Shown here piece by piece: positions 25,301-34,134 of a stretch of DNA of 64,000 bases. The translations under genes and the position numbers were made by a program. The notes beneath the pieces are model-generated. The model did no database searches and was not told the origin of the DNA. It saw nothing but the letters and a program-made list of their open reading frames with translations. How positions within the stretch are numbered: the stretch's first letter is position 1; every line of letters starts with the position of its first letter. This DNA comes from Mesostigma viride (taxonomy: Eukaryota; Streptophyta; Mesostigmatophyceae; Mesostigmatales; Mesostigmataceae): positions 3,144,049 to 3,208,048 of the forward strand of contig RPFO01000448.1 of the NCBI GenBank assembly GCA_009746045.1, written 5' to 3'.

Positions 25301-25626
25301 CCATGCACGATGCAGTGCGGAGAAGAAGAGGACAGCTAAGGATCCTCCTAGGTTAGGGGGGCAGAAAGGCATGAAGATAACTGGGGGGAGATGCAGCTTT
25401 TTTCTACTGTGGAAGTGAAGTTTCTCGAGACACGGGTGGCGATTTTTAAAGGTTGTCAAACCGAAAAACTCCATACCAGAGAAAAAAGCAGACAACGAGG
25501 GAGGGCAGAAGAAACAGTGGGGTGCATGTAGATGAACATTCTGCTTACCTCGTCCTGGAGGTGCCCATACGCGGAGGAGATAATGCCCAGCATAAAAAGA
25601 GCAGAGACGCACGTTCTGCCGTTCAT
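10622..25626 (-). CDS. At1g75140-like membrane protein (WD40-like propeller, C-terminal TM)
   Basis: Ten exons modelled 5' to 3' on the minus strand: 25549-25626, 22844-23547, 21542-21953, 17943-18402, 17265-17389 (tentative), 16068-16196, 14998-15180, 14081-14220, 12220-12492, 10622-10784. They join in phase to 888 residues. Donors include GTAAGT, GTAAGC, GTGAGC and GTGCGT. Seen: an N-terminal signal peptide (MNGRTCVSALFMLG, cleavage near SAYG); a low-complexity region; a coiled coil around 207-236; propeller-like blades with ARYIAVGDTSGDVTLF and YLALADASGGITVF; then LFLTERRVGMLDL, SKAYAMTKEGD and AIKGYIIIG; finally KLWSSPIFIGALILVGIWQFF, a C-terminal membrane helix. The order and these motifs match, from memory, the plant 'uncharacterized membrane protein At1g75140' family. 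Function is unknown; topology suggests a lumenal or extracellular propeller. The protein is longer than the plant one because of low-complexity inserts. Introns hold a hAT element and many satellites. The alternative FG-GAP protein At3g51050 was rejected. Confidence 0.8.
11918..12250 (-). repeat. tandem degenerate copies of an exon-9 donor junction
   Basis: The true junction on the minus strand reads CTGGAGTAGCCCCAT then GTAAGT (donor at 12,219). Related pieces follow in the intron near 12,126 (CTGGAGTAGCCGCAT), 12,022 (AGTAGCCCTAG then GTACAT) and 11,925 (GGGTAGCCCCAT then GTGCAT), spaced about 95-100 bases. They look like three decayed tandem copies of the exon end and donor. Confidence 0.65.
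12540..12705. repeat. 51-bp tandem repeat, about 3 copies
   Basis: The unit begins AACGTTGTTACAGAATTTG and recurs at 12,540, 12,591 and 12,642. It lies in intron 8 of the At1g75140-like gene, within 50 bases of the exon-9 acceptor. The period divides by three, which explains open frames on both strands. Confidence 0.9.
13285..13435 (+). repeat. dispersed repeat with conserved ~52-bp core
   Basis: About 150 bases (from GCCATAATTTCAATG to CTGGCCTGCGCTGGTTGTC) match 31,822-31,975. The core, CCATGGTCCGGATTC through TTTCTGGCCTGCGCTGG, also recurs at 32,388, 40,703 (inverted) and 48,775 (inverted). It lies in an intron of the At1g75140-like gene. Mobile origin is likely; class unknown. Confidence 0.7.
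13763..13942. repeat. 90-bp tandem duplication
   Basis: TAGCGTGGCGTGTCCC starts at 13,763 and again at 13,853. The two 90-base units are almost identical and contain GATTAGAGTAGTATGATTAG sub-repeats. Intronic. Confidence 0.85.
14348..14503. repeat. 13-bp tandem repeat, 12 copies
   Basis: Twelve head-to-tail units of ATCTGTRAGTAYT run without interruption from 14,348 to 14,503. They sit in intron 7 of the At1g75140-like gene. Confidence 0.95.
14963..15003 (-). repeat. duplicated exon-7 donor site
   Basis: On the minus strand CCATCGAAGGTGAGCGGC (true donor, 14,997) is followed 28 bases on by CCATGTCCAAGGTGAGCGAC. Two AAG/GTGAGC donors therefore lie in tandem. Use of the second would add 28 bases and break the frame. 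Confidence 0.7.
16541..16640. repeat. 21-bp tandem repeat, about 5 copies
   Basis: CACTTGGGCACGAAACTATCT-like units start at 16,548, 16,569, 16,590, 16,611 and 16,632. Intronic (intron 5 of the At1g75140-like gene). A pentanucleotide GTGCT tract follows at about 16,797-16,826. Confidence 0.85.
17427..17640. repeat. 94-bp tandem repeat, about 2.3 copies
   Basis: GTGGTGGTCCACTGCCAGG begins at 17,427 and 17,521, with a third partial copy at 17,615. Each unit carries a GGGGGAGGGGGGCGGGGGCAGGGG block. It lies in intron 4 of the At1g75140-like gene. Confidence 0.9.
18377..18485 (-). repeat. duplicated exon-4 acceptor and exon start
   Basis: The start of exon 4 (plus-strand 18,380-18,399, TAGAGCAGGTGGAGCACGGT) is repeated exactly at 18,461-18,480, 81 bases upstream in the intron on the coding strand. 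The copy encodes LHLLY as the true exon does, but lacks an intact acceptor directly before it. Confidence 0.75.
18792..18962. repeat. ~72-bp tandem repeat, about 2.3 copies
   Basis: TTCGCAAGGCAMCCGCCC followed by TTGTAGTGACCAGTA recurs at about 18,799, 18,872 and 18,944. The GCTTCGCAAGGCAAC word also occurs elsewhere in the window. Confidence 0.8.
18978..19343. repeat. G-rich (GGGGTGGGG) low-complexity tract
   Basis: About 365 bases consist almost only of G with isolated T, ending in an uninterrupted G run of roughly 40. It is dense in G-quadruplex-forming runs. Within intron 3 of the At1g75140-like gene the transcript would be C-rich. The long Gly/Val/Trp and Pro/His frames here are artefacts of composition. 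Run lengths may be unreliable in assembly. Confidence 0.95.
19464..20821. mobile_element. hAT-type non-autonomous DNA transposon
   Basis: The left end reads CAGTGATGGGCCATACGC. The right end, reverse-complemented, reads CAGTGATGCGCCATACGC. Both sides carry the 8-base direct repeat ATCGTAGT (19,456-19,463 and 20,822-20,829). A CAGTG end with an 8-bp target duplication is the hAT signature. Subterminal TACGC/GTATA words are dense. Inside, the minus strand has a 164-codon frame (19,846-20,340), Lys/Glu/Asp-rich, with no hAT transposase or BED motif I recognise. At 1,358 bp it is non-autonomous and sits in intron 3 of the At1g75140-like gene. Intact target repeats suggest recent insertion. Confidence 0.88.
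19846..20340 (-). CDS. hypothetical 164-aa frame inside the hAT element
   Basis: An ATG-initiated frame on the minus strand starts MEHDDDVRPDEEEATSETVW and continues with a Lys/Arg-rich, then Ala/Gly/Ser-rich stretch. No domain is recognised. It may be a remnant of the element's own protein or captured host sequence. It is shorter than any transposase, and I see no evidence of expression. Confidence 0.3.
   Translation of the reverse strand: MEHDDDVRPDEEEATSETVWTYISKERILKNRQQTNNYYMDDGVLRYRLLVEQAEKESNTRKRKATSDAKKQADVRAALKDRLADVVETDAFNWVSAHASSTSGRAAGAAGPSGSSKGQSTDGNLPAPYGLSKEQLDEELCEAFICAFQCHRRPSMSSTPRGNV
22699..22728. repeat. (AAGCT)n pentanucleotide microsatellite
   Basis: About six AAGCT units in intron 2 of the At1g75140-like gene. 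The exon-2 donor region is itself repeated nearby: GTACCT followed by a TTCCTTTCTTCCC tract occurs at 22,843 (true donor) and at 22,773 on the minus strand. Confidence 0.85.
23611..23760. repeat. 30-bp tandem repeat, 5 copies
   Basis: Units of GGGAGGGCGTTGGAGCGGGA plus a tail ending CATTAAT repeat every 30 bases. The array lies in intron 1, about 65 bases upstream of the exon-2 acceptor of the At1g75140-like gene. Confidence 0.9.
24208..24715. repeat. 63-bp minisatellite, about 8 copies
   Basis: Units containing CTGGTTATACAAAGCAGCGA and GAGTGACCATGCTGGCC repeat every 63 bases (starts at 24,212, 24,275, 24,338 and so on). Because 63 divides by three, frames of about 200 codons stay open on both strands. 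They are not genes. The array lies in intron 1 of the At1g75140-like gene. Confidence 0.92.
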
Positions 25627-27543
25627 CTGCAGTTCTGCAGTGTGGACGTGGATATCCGCTGAATCCTTTGTTGTAGATGTAAGATGGCTAAGCAGCTGTT
25701 CGACTGCAGTTTAGTGACATTCTGTATTCACATCTGAAGAATGCCATCTCGACTCCGCGGGCATGGATCACCTCCTGTTTTCGATTTGATGCATGGAATC
25801 TTCGAATGTGTCACGGATTTAAGTTCGAGGCTGATGTGACAATTGGTTCGTTCACAGATTTGCAGCTACCGAGTCCAGTGATATCATGGACTTTAAAACA
25901 CCAGGCTCTCGGCAGTCGGCAAGGACGAATGATTATTTACTGCAGAAATTGATAATCACAAGTGGAGATGTTACTTTGTGTATTTGCATCCGCGGGGAAA
26001 TCACTGATCAAGTGATCAGACCTTCATAAATCATAATAAATGCAGCACCGAATACCTACTGAAGTATGTACTACTGTAAAATTATGGCCAAGGGGTCGCC
26101 GAGTTTTTCATACAGTAAACGTCTTATTACGTCGGACACGCATACATAAGATCTCCGCTTCTACAGTGTGGGCGGTTCCGCTTACGGCACTGTAGATAGC
26201 AGCTGATGGGAACATGCAGAAAACTTAGGAAACTAGCGGTCTCCGCTTCTACAGTCATTCGCGCCTTAAGTTGGGCTAGCTTAAGTTGTGTTCACGCCCC
26301 AAGTTGGGTCGCATAGGATTTTGTCATTCTAAGTTCAAAGTAGTTATTAATATTGTGTTTTAGTATCTTTAGTTAAAATCAGTAAATTTTTTTCTTACAT
26401 TCATTCACGCCTGAAATTGTTTTCACGCCTCAAGTTGGCTATGTTGACCCCTTAAAAACCTGGAACCCAACTTCAGGCGTGAAATTTCTTCACTATCGCA
26501 CGCGGGAGGGGTGGCATGCCCGGGCAAAAGCACGTGCTTGGTCAGGGCTTGGTTGTTGTTGTTGTTGCTTGTTGTTGATTCCCCTAATGTATTCCCAGAC
26601 CGCACATGGCAACTAACCGCGCCAGCAGAGATTCTAAAGTTGCCGAGGGCCGGATAGTATCATGTGCTATTGTTGTTGTTGTGTCCCACGCCGCACATGG
26701 GCAGCAGAGAATCTATAGTGGCCGGAGAATCTATGGTGGCACACGTGCTATAGTATGTCCGGATAGTATCACTTTCCATAGTATCAAGTAGCACGTGCTC
26801 GGTACAACCCTTGCGTCAGGTTTACGTAGAATTGGGGGGGCAGCTGCGGTGTGACGCGACAGTGCGACACAAGGAAAGCCCCCGTGTGAGTGGTCAGGCC
26901 GGGTTGCTGACGCCACGGATTCACGTTTGCAAATAACGAACCATGCTCCATGCCTGTATCCAGGAGGCTGTTCCAGGTGGCTCTTGCGGGTTCGAAGTAC
27001 GATCTGGATGGGTTGCCGGCTGCCGCCCACCAGCACCTTGTTGCAGCCGATACTGGACAGGCCGGCCCGAGCTCCGGCCTGGTACAGTACAGTGTACGAC
27101 CTTCTTTCAAAGGCTTTAAATGCGTCGTGTTGAAGACACGAGTCACACGACGATAGGCAGTCACGTCACGTTACCCCCGCGGGCAAAATCATTGCGCACC
27201 CGCTGCACGGTTTAGGTTTCCAACTGACCAAAATAAGGGCAAACGCTCGAACATCCACACAATTTGCGCAGAGAGTAGTGGTTTGTGTGCGTGTGTGGAG
27301 TAGTCCGCAGAGTTTGTGGTTCATCCAGCCTCCTGGTTGACGAGCAGAGCTTTGTGCGTGTTGCTATTTGACGCGTAATTGTGGTCTGGTGTACGGCTCA
27401 GGATGTCGTCAAGTTTTGTAAAAGATGGGGAGAGCGGGGGCGAAGCCGGTTGTTCATCGAGTTGTGCTGTCGCTGGCAAGCCACACTAGATTAGATGGCA
27501 TTTTGCTAGGACTACGTTGATTTCCTCTGGCAACCATCCACGG
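25627..27543. promoter_or_regulatory. shared upstream region between two divergent genes
   Basis: This 1.9-kb gap separates the starts of the At1g75140-like gene (minus) and the LOG-like gene (plus), so both promoters should lie here. I see no reliable TATA or initiator element. It holds CTCCGCTTCTACAGT twice (about 26,154 and 26,240), a possible MITE at 26,258-26,483, and TTG-repeat tracts at about 26,548-26,575 and 26,668-26,681. Confidence 0.4.
26258..26483. mobile_element. possible MITE with ~18-bp terminal inverted repeats
   Basis: The left end is TTCGCGCCTTAAGTTGGG. The right end, reverse-complemented, is TTCACGCCTGAAGTTGGG, 16 of 18 identical. Further internal copies (TTCACGCCCCAAGTTGGG, TTCACGCCTCAAGTTGG) lie between. 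No clear target-site duplication is visible, so the superfamily is open. Confidence 0.45.
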
Positions 27544-30500
27544 ATGCGGATGTTGTCTTCACTCGCAATAATAGATGAGGAGTCCCGGAAGACCCGCGAA
27601 TTGGTCAAGAAAATTGGGCATGGCATTGTCTTTTTCGGTTCTTCGAGAGTGTGCGAAGGAAGCATTTACTTGGAACGGGCGTCTACCCTCGGTCGCCAGG
27701 TACGTTTACACCGAACCTTCCGAGGCACAACTTCCGGCCGTCTCACGTAAACCATATCTTGCCCCAACTTTCGTCCGACAACTCGTGTCCATGCAGCCCT
27801 AATGTAGCATGCGTAGGTCGTGAGTGCCTTCCATTTGTCATGCTAACATCGCCATGTAATCCGCATATATCTCCCTCCTTCGTTAGCGACCAGTCAGCAT
27901 TGTATCCAACCCATTCAACGCTCGTCCCGGTCGGTCTACTGTTAATCCTCGAGGGAATCACATTGCTTGCTTTAAATAGGGAGGTGCTCCATAAGTCATT
28001 TCTACCATGCTGCTGGTGACACATGATTAGAAATCATATGTCGTTTCTCGTTTTTCACTGGCCAGCCCACACAAACCCCCAAGCACCCCCATGGCCATCA
28101 CTGGTATCACCCTTTCGGCACGGCCGCACCAGCAACCATGGGCACCACTCAAAGCGGTCACAGGGCTGTCTAAAGTATGCAGCGATGTTGGTATCACGCT
28201 GTTGCCTTCCCACTAGGTCACTCTCACAAAACGGACGCACTAGCATTGCCATGGGTATGGGTGGCTGTAAGCTGTACACCGCGTTAGGCCCTTGGCTATG
28301 CCTGCTCCGCTGGAATTGCTTGGCCTTTCTGGTCTGCTTCACCATGTGGGTAAAGCTCCTTGCGTCTACCTTCTCCCCAGCGAGCGGCGCAAACCGTCCT
28401 GGGTCAGGAGCTTCTTTCTGCTAGCCAATGCCTCTTTGCCTTTGTGTACTCTTCTTTGCCATGAGCTCAGAATCAGGCCTGTTCGCACAAGTGGGCTCAA
28501 AAGGATCCATACCATTTGCCATGACTGCACACGAATCATCAGTTTATAATTTTTATCGTTTTTGATACTATTATTCTGATCATACTATTATCATTATTGG
28601 GAAATGCACAGCCACGGTGTGTCCAACGCTTTGCAGGGCAACCACGTTTAAAATTTGTGAGATAGTCCGATTTTATAGGCCCTGCTTTTACCCGCCACCT
28701 CCCAACGGCACCGTGCTTTCCTTCCCTTTCACTCCGTAGTAAAGTTCACGTCATCGTGGCTGTCGGCCCGTGTTTGGCCATTCCTGCTCACGCTCATGAT
28801 CCTGGCGCCCGCGGTTTCGAACATGGCTGACCGTCTGATCACCACCATGGCCCAAACCACCATGACCTGGGATCACGCCCTCCTTTGTCCTTTCATTGGG
28901 ATTACATTCTTGCTCTAAAAACAGGTGGGCGTACTCCTGGACCGCCCGCTGTGGACCGGCGGCGGCCCTGGCATGATGGAGGCCGTGAGCAAAGGGGCGA
29001 TTGCTGCTGGCTGCCGCACCGGCGCGGTCAGCATCCTTCCCGAGGACGCGGATGAGTCGGCCGAGGAGGAGCACCCTTACTTGCAGCAGGGGACGTTCAT
29101 CTACTGCCGGACACCGCTGCGGCAAAAGGTGGGCAATCGGTGTACGCTTGGCGCTGGTTCGCTCGTGATGGTTGATGCTAGCACCCGTATGTGCACAAGG
29201 GCATCGACTGCCGGGCGCCGCTGCTGCCAGCGGTGGACCGTGTGCTTACTCAACCTGCGCGTGGTTGGCGGAAGGTAGGAGGGTGCAATCTTGTGGGGGG
29301 TGCTTTCTCGACCTGCACGTGGTTGACAAAAGGGGGGCGAAAAGTGCATGCTTGTGTGGAGGCACTCCTGCTGGGTGGCGCGCAGACATCATAGGGCTGG
29401 CCTTGCAAAGTCCGCAGGAGCGGTGTTTGGGGAACTAGTTACATGATGCGTGGTCATGGGATGCTTGTGTTGGTGCTTGTGGGCATGTTTGGCACGTGGA
29501 AGACTTTGGACGGGTCGGCTCTTGTGGGAGGGTGTTCTTGTTCAAGTATAGGGATTTTCGCATGCCCGACTTGCTTGTTGCCAAAGCCTCATCCATCCGA
29601 TTGGTGCATTGGGTGTTACAGTCCCCAACGCGCGCACCCACTGCACGTGTCTCATCCTTCGCAGACTTCTCATCCCTCTCTCGCTCGCCCCCGTCGCCCA
29701 ATGTTGCACATGCCGGGGGTGGGTTCAGGCGTATGAACTTCCGCAAGGATCAAACTTGCCCCCCTCTGTTTGCTCGTCGGTTCCCTCATTTCCGCCCCCA
29801 TTCCATATCCGCCTCCTCCCTCCCCCCCACCTTGACCTCCTCCCCCATTGTTTCCACATTGCTAAATATAATTCCCTACCGAAACTAAATGTTACCACTG
29901 TAATTTAACTTAGAGCCTTTCCACATATGGTGACGAATACGCGCGAATTAGGAGGACTCGGATTGGTCCGGACCGCAGTTCCAGGCTCGAGGTCTAATTC
30001 GGCGCGGCGAATAATAATAATTAGCGGTGAATTGATCGGGACCTCCTTTCCACAACCAGATCCGATCCGTACCGTCCTGGCGCTTTCCCCGCCGGTTTCA
30101 ACAACTCGACCTACCTTTCTTGACCCTAATTCTGACTGGAACTGGCCGGAACTGCTTTTTTCGAGTTCCAGGAGTTCCACCCCAGTTCCGGTCGAATTAG
30201 CGGTCGTATCCAATTAAATTTCTAATTGGACGGTCAAATGTGGAAACCTCTAGTTCCGGAACCGACTGAATCAGGACCCTAACTCCCCGGAACTGACGAA
30301 TGTGGAAAGGGTCTTAAACATCCGATAATTTAACTTAAGTATCCGATAATTTAACTTAAATATCCGATACCGTGTTCAATCTAAACGTTTCCCCGGTACG
30401 CAGGTGGGCCTGGTGGAGGCGGGCGAGCGCAAGAGCTCCTCGGACGTGACCGCCTACATCATCCTGCCTGGGGGTCTGGGCACCCTGTACGAGCTGCTGG

Positions 30501-32736
30501 AGGTGATCACGCTCGCGCAGATCCGCGGCAAGGACAGCAAGGCGCTCCAGATCCCTGTTCTCGTCATGAACTACGGTGAGGGATGGATTTATATAGTACT
30601 ACTAATACCTTGTGCTCGTCATGAGTTGCGGTGAAGGATGGGTGACGTAGTCTATACTGTACCACTGTTCCCTGGTCCTCGTCATCAACTATGGTGAGGG
30701 ATGGGTGCCATAGCCTGTATGGTACTATCTTTGATGATATTAGTGCTGGATGTTTTCTAACCTGTTTCTGCGAGTTGTTCGTCACCGGGGGGCTTGCTCG
30801 TCACCGTACGTCCACTGGGCAACTAAGGTGCCTTCCTGATATCCCGTGCTATGTTCTGTCGCATATATAAAGGTGTGTGCAATTATTGAATGCTGCGTAT
30901 CCACACCTTCCAGATGCCCCTGCGTGCGATGCGCTGGTCCGGCAAATAAGTTTTGCAAGGTCATGCTGCGACATTGACCCGCTGCGTGCCCACGTGTAAC
31001 TAAATGTCTTTTTCGGTTCTGGCCAGATCTGCCATGCCCGCTAGGTGATCCCTTAAATGGCTCGCGTAGGTTCCACAGAACCCGGTTCTATGAAATGCGT
31101 GCTATGCCTCTTATCCACATCTTTCGGACACCTCTGCCGAGCCCTGCCAGGTGATTTGTACGGGGGCATGCTCCGCTTTTTTGCCATGGAATCATGCTAG
31201 TCATCTTTACCTTTTGTGAAGCACTCACATCTAAGTAACTCGTTTTTTGTCCCGGATTCCCCCCTGAACTTTGTTGCTCCGCCAGACGACTTCTACGAGG
31301 GCATGCTCAGCTTCCTGGCCAAGTGCGTCGAGTCGGGAACCGTGGAGAATGGCAACGGGTCGCTGGACCAGGTCGTGGTCGCCTGCGACACCAACCTGCA
31401 GGTAGGGATGACCGGTCACCGGATACACTATATCAGGGTCACTTAACTCGTCAGTATACATGTTTTTAACTGCTAGCCAGTGTTTAAGAAACACGCCGCC
31501 CCGTGGCGTCCTTTCCGGCAGTAATGTCTGTGCCGCGGGCTGTTGGCTTTTGCCGACCGTTGCACCGTGCTACGATATCGTGCCTTTGTCTTTGCACGGT
31601 GTGCAGCTTTTCTTGGACATTTGGAAGCATTGCCTGGCTGACGTAATGAGTGGCATGACCTATTGATGGTAGCTCCATCGAGGGTGACTCCTCGTGTTGA
31701 ATGGCGGGAGAGCGATCGCAGCAGTGGTACTTACAACTGGACACTCCTGGCCGCTAGGAACAACTGCCCTGATTGCGCGAGGTTGTTTTTAGCTAGACCG
31801 TCTAGGTCTCGATGAACGTTAGCCATAATCTTTAATGTCCACGGCTACACATATTCACCTCCATTTCGATCATCCTGAACGTCTCGAAAACGCGGATAAG
31901 ATAACAGCAGGCTCGAGCTACCATGGTCCGGATTCTCGAGATTTCTGGCCTGCGCTGGTTGTCTCTTTGATATCCATCAATTACGGCACAGTAGCTTGTG
32001 GTCGCGTGCGGCGCCAACCTGCTGGTAGGGGCGGATGATTCTGGTGCATCACGGGCAGATTATGCATCGATTACGGCGTGGTAGGTCATGGTCGCCTGCG
32101 ACGCCAGGGTGCAGGCAGGAATGGGGTCAAATACGGTACGTCAGTTTCGCTATACTCTCTTCCACCTCTGTCGCTTACCTTGCTGGCCCTTAGCACGCTT
32201 CACCTGGCCGACTTCCGCAGCCATCAATTAGCACTGACCAGTGTCCTACTATCGTCCCATTCCCCCATGCGTATTGGATCTGCTTTTCTCTACAGGCGCT
32301 CAGGTACCTTACCGTCATCTACAACGTCTCAAACAGCAAACATGCGTAGTGCTGACTGTGTTTCCATTTTATTTGTGCGCTACCATGGTCCGGATTCACC
32401 CAGATTTCTGGCCTGCGCTGGGTGTCTCTTTGATAGTGCTGAGTGTTGTTTTGGTCTTGATCGTTCCCATGCTCCCTTTATTGCCTCGCCGGCCCCACAG
32501 GCGCTCGAGTACCTGGCCGACTTCTATGACATCTCAAGTAATAAACATGCATGTTACTGACATCTGTTTTTTATTGTCGCAATGATCCCTTAATTGCGTC
32601 GCTGGCCCCGCAGGCGCTGGAGTACCTGGCCGACTTCTACGACGTGTCTCCCGAGAAGCGGCGCACGTTCCAGGACGCACGCCGGTCCTCCCGCTCGCAG
32701 GGACGCTTCCTCTACGTGCCCACGTCGCTGTTCTAA
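27544..32736 (+). CDS. LOG / 'lysine decarboxylase-like' Rossmann-fold family protein
   Basis: Five exons modelled: 27544-27699, 28925-29128, 30404-30575, 31286-31401, 32614-32736, joining in phase to 256 residues. Seen: VFFGSSR (29-35), the first strand and nucleotide-binding turn; TGGGPGMMEA (63-72); and LPGGLGTLYE (141-150). The last two match the GGGxGxMEA and PGGxGTxxE signatures of the family (TIGR00730/COG1611), whose plant LOG members are cytokinin-riboside 5'-monophosphate phosphoribohydrolases. The PGMMEA form fits the broader COG1611 class better than plant LOG, so nucleotide phosphoribohydrolase activity is inferred. The start ATG at 27,544 is the first in the open stretch before VFFGSSR; an upstream ATG at 27,403 leads to a stop. 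No transit peptide is evident. Introns carry a MITE and many duplicated splice junctions. Divergent from the At1g75140-like gene. Confidence 0.85.
29097..29236 (+). repeat. degenerate duplicate of exon-2 donor (LOG-like gene)
   Basis: The exon end CATCTACTGCCGGACACCGC ... AAAAG/GTGGGC (29,097-29,134) is echoed 102 bases on by CATCGACTGCCGGGCGCCGC ... AGCG/GTGGAC (29,199-29,236). The copy keeps a GT at the equivalent position. Confidence 0.65.
29913..30313. mobile_element. PIF/Harbinger-like (Tourist-type) MITE
   Basis: The left end is GAGCCTTTCCACATATGG. The right end, reverse-complemented, is GACCCTTTCCACATTCG; the first 14 bases match except one. Both sides carry TTA (29,910-29,912 and 30,314-30,316), the TWA duplication typical of PIF/Harbinger. 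At 401 bp with no coding capacity and self-complementary GTTCCGG-rich arms it is non-autonomous. It lies in intron 2 of the LOG-like gene. Three copies of a TATCCGATAATTTAACTTA-like word follow it. Confidence 0.75.
30557..30711 (+). repeat. triplicated exon-3 donor junction (LOG-like gene)
   Basis: The true junction CTCGTCATGAACTACG/GTGAGGGATGG (donor 30,576) is followed by CTCGTCATGAGTTGCG/GTGAAGGATGG (30,631) and CTCGTCATCAACTATG/GTGAGGGATGG (30,694). All three keep GTGA donors. Use of the second would insert 55 bases, of the third 118; both shift frame. Confidence 0.88.
31822..31975 (+). repeat. dispersed repeat with ~52-bp core, second long copy
   Basis: Matches 13,285-13,435 over about 150 bases, ending in CCATGGTCCGGATTCTCGAG then TTTCTGGCCTGCGCTGG. 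Located in intron 4 of the LOG-like gene. Confidence 0.7.
31995..32125 (+). pseudogene. two decayed copies of the exon-4 end (LOG-like gene)
   Basis: The true exon end GTGGTCGCCTGCGACACCAA then CCTGCAG/GTAGGG (donor 31,402) recurs as GTGGTCGCGTGCGGCGCCAA then CCTGCTG/GTAGGG (GT at 32,025), and as ATGGTCGCCTGCGACGCCAG then GGTGCAG/GCAGGA near 32,115, where GC replaces GT. Both copies lie in intron 4. Confidence 0.8.
32171..32560 (+). pseudogene. decoy last-exon copies upstream of exon 5 (LOG-like gene)
   Basis: The true acceptor and exon (CCCCGCAG/GCGCTGGAGTACCTGGCC, 32,614) is preceded by two copies with intact AG acceptors. At 32,501 the copy encodes ALEYLADFYDISSNKHACY then stop. At 32,296 it encodes ALRYLTVIYNVSNSKHA then stop. 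A fainter piece (CACCTGGCCGACTTC) lies near 32,205. If spliced, each would replace the 41-codon C-terminal exon with a shorter tail in frame. Confidence 0.82.
32388..32438 (+). repeat. ~52-bp dispersed core, third copy
   Basis: CCATGGTCCGGATTCACCCA followed by TTTCTGGCCTGCGCTGG and GTGTCTCTTTGATA. It lies between the two decoy exon copies in intron 4 of the LOG-like gene. Confidence 0.75.
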
Positions 32737-34134
32737 GGATAGAGGCCTGTTCTCGGCCCAGGAACGATTCATCCCAGTCACAGCCGCTCTTCCCAAGAAC
32801 CGTGCGTGGTAGTCATGCAAATCCAGGGGGTGGCACCGTGAAAGAGGCATCATTTGCCCCCCAAGAAATGGCTTTGGGAGCTGCATGCAGGGATGCGCAC
32901 TGGTGCACCTGGCACTGGAGGCTGGTGAGGATCTGCGTTGAATTGTTTTTGTTGGAACGGCGAGCTGAGAAAAAGGGAAATTCAAAGGGGTATTCTAATG
33001 GAATTTTCCTGTGAGATTTCCACGGAAGAAATCACCGCGGTGTGCCAAGTATTGGCTGGAGGACAATCTGTCCTTTCAAAGGAGCATGATCTCGAGGCCA
33101 TCTGGCATAAGGGCGTGCTCTTGAGGCACTTTGACAAGGCTCGCCCATGGCCTCGGCCCCCTCCTTGGAATCGGGGGGGAGGCGCGGAGTAAGATGGGGG
33201 CTGTGAGTCGTTGGGTGGCCCCTGGGTTACACGGGTGCCCAGGTGTTTCCTGAACAGGGCGGCGCGGGCGCATGCACGGAGTCTCATGGATCTCCCGTGT
33301 TTTCCATGCATCGCTGCCACACCCAAGTTTCATGGGTTTGCTGCATGGCATGCGTACAGAATGGGCCGATAGGGCGCCTGGTAGGCCCAAACTGCCCAGG
33401 TGGCAACATATCGTGGAAACATCGAAGGTCTCACTGTCGGTAACTGGGCCGTGGGCCTGGAATTTTGTAGATGCGGCATGAGCGTGGATCACCGGGCCTG
33501 GGTGTAAACTAGGCGTTGCCTGGCAAAGCCATAGGATGTGGTGGCTTGGGCATCCCTGGCAGGTGATCGCAGCATTCGTTTTCCAGGTGGCTGTCTCACT
33601 TGATTTTTCAGGGTGCCACTCGCCAGTCCAGGTATTGTTCCCACCGCTGACAGGTGTGGCTTTGAGTTTTCAAGGCCAGAGGTGCAGGGCATATGGGATG
33701 CCTTTGCGCTTGGTGCAGTTTGCGCTGGTGGCAATGTTAGAATAATTCTTTTTGGATCACGGTGCAGGCTGCCCGGCATGGTTCCTGCTCACGGACGTGA
33801 TCTGATTTGTTTATTTATTCCCCCTGGATGGTTTGGTTTTTCAGGGGTGTTTCAGGTACAGCCCGTTACATTTTGTCTGTGCATATTGTTTATGCCGTTC
33901 GGGGTCCCAATGCAGGCAGGCTTGGTTGGGAAAATTTGTGCACATTTGTAATGGCTGTCTGATTGTGACGTTTGTCACCAGAAGCATTCTTTAAAGGGCA
34001 TGGGTGATACTGGAAGCAACTTGTAGCTGCCCCTGCCAGGAAAATTTAGTACACATGCTAGGTGTAGAATGACTAGGTATTCGAATAAACAACATGTGTT
34101 CACGAGTTCCCATAAAATAGAATATAAATAAATT
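32737..34134. other. 3' flank of the LOG-like gene; no gene seen
   Basis: This probably contains the 3' untranslated region. No polyadenylation signal can be assigned with confidence; a TGTAA word occurs at about 33,945. No frame here shows a recognisable family. Confidence 0.5.

Noticed and set aside
10622-25626. Identity as the plant FG-GAP protein At3g51050 (NERD1)
   Set aside because: The C-terminus (KLWSSPIFIGALILVGIWQF) and the AIKGY and SKAYAMTKEGD motifs fit the At1g75140 family instead.
27403-27489. Upstream ATG frame (MSSSFVKDGESGGEAG) as first exon of the LOG-like gene
   Set aside because: It ends in a stop after 28 codons, and any intron joining it to 27,509 would be far too short.
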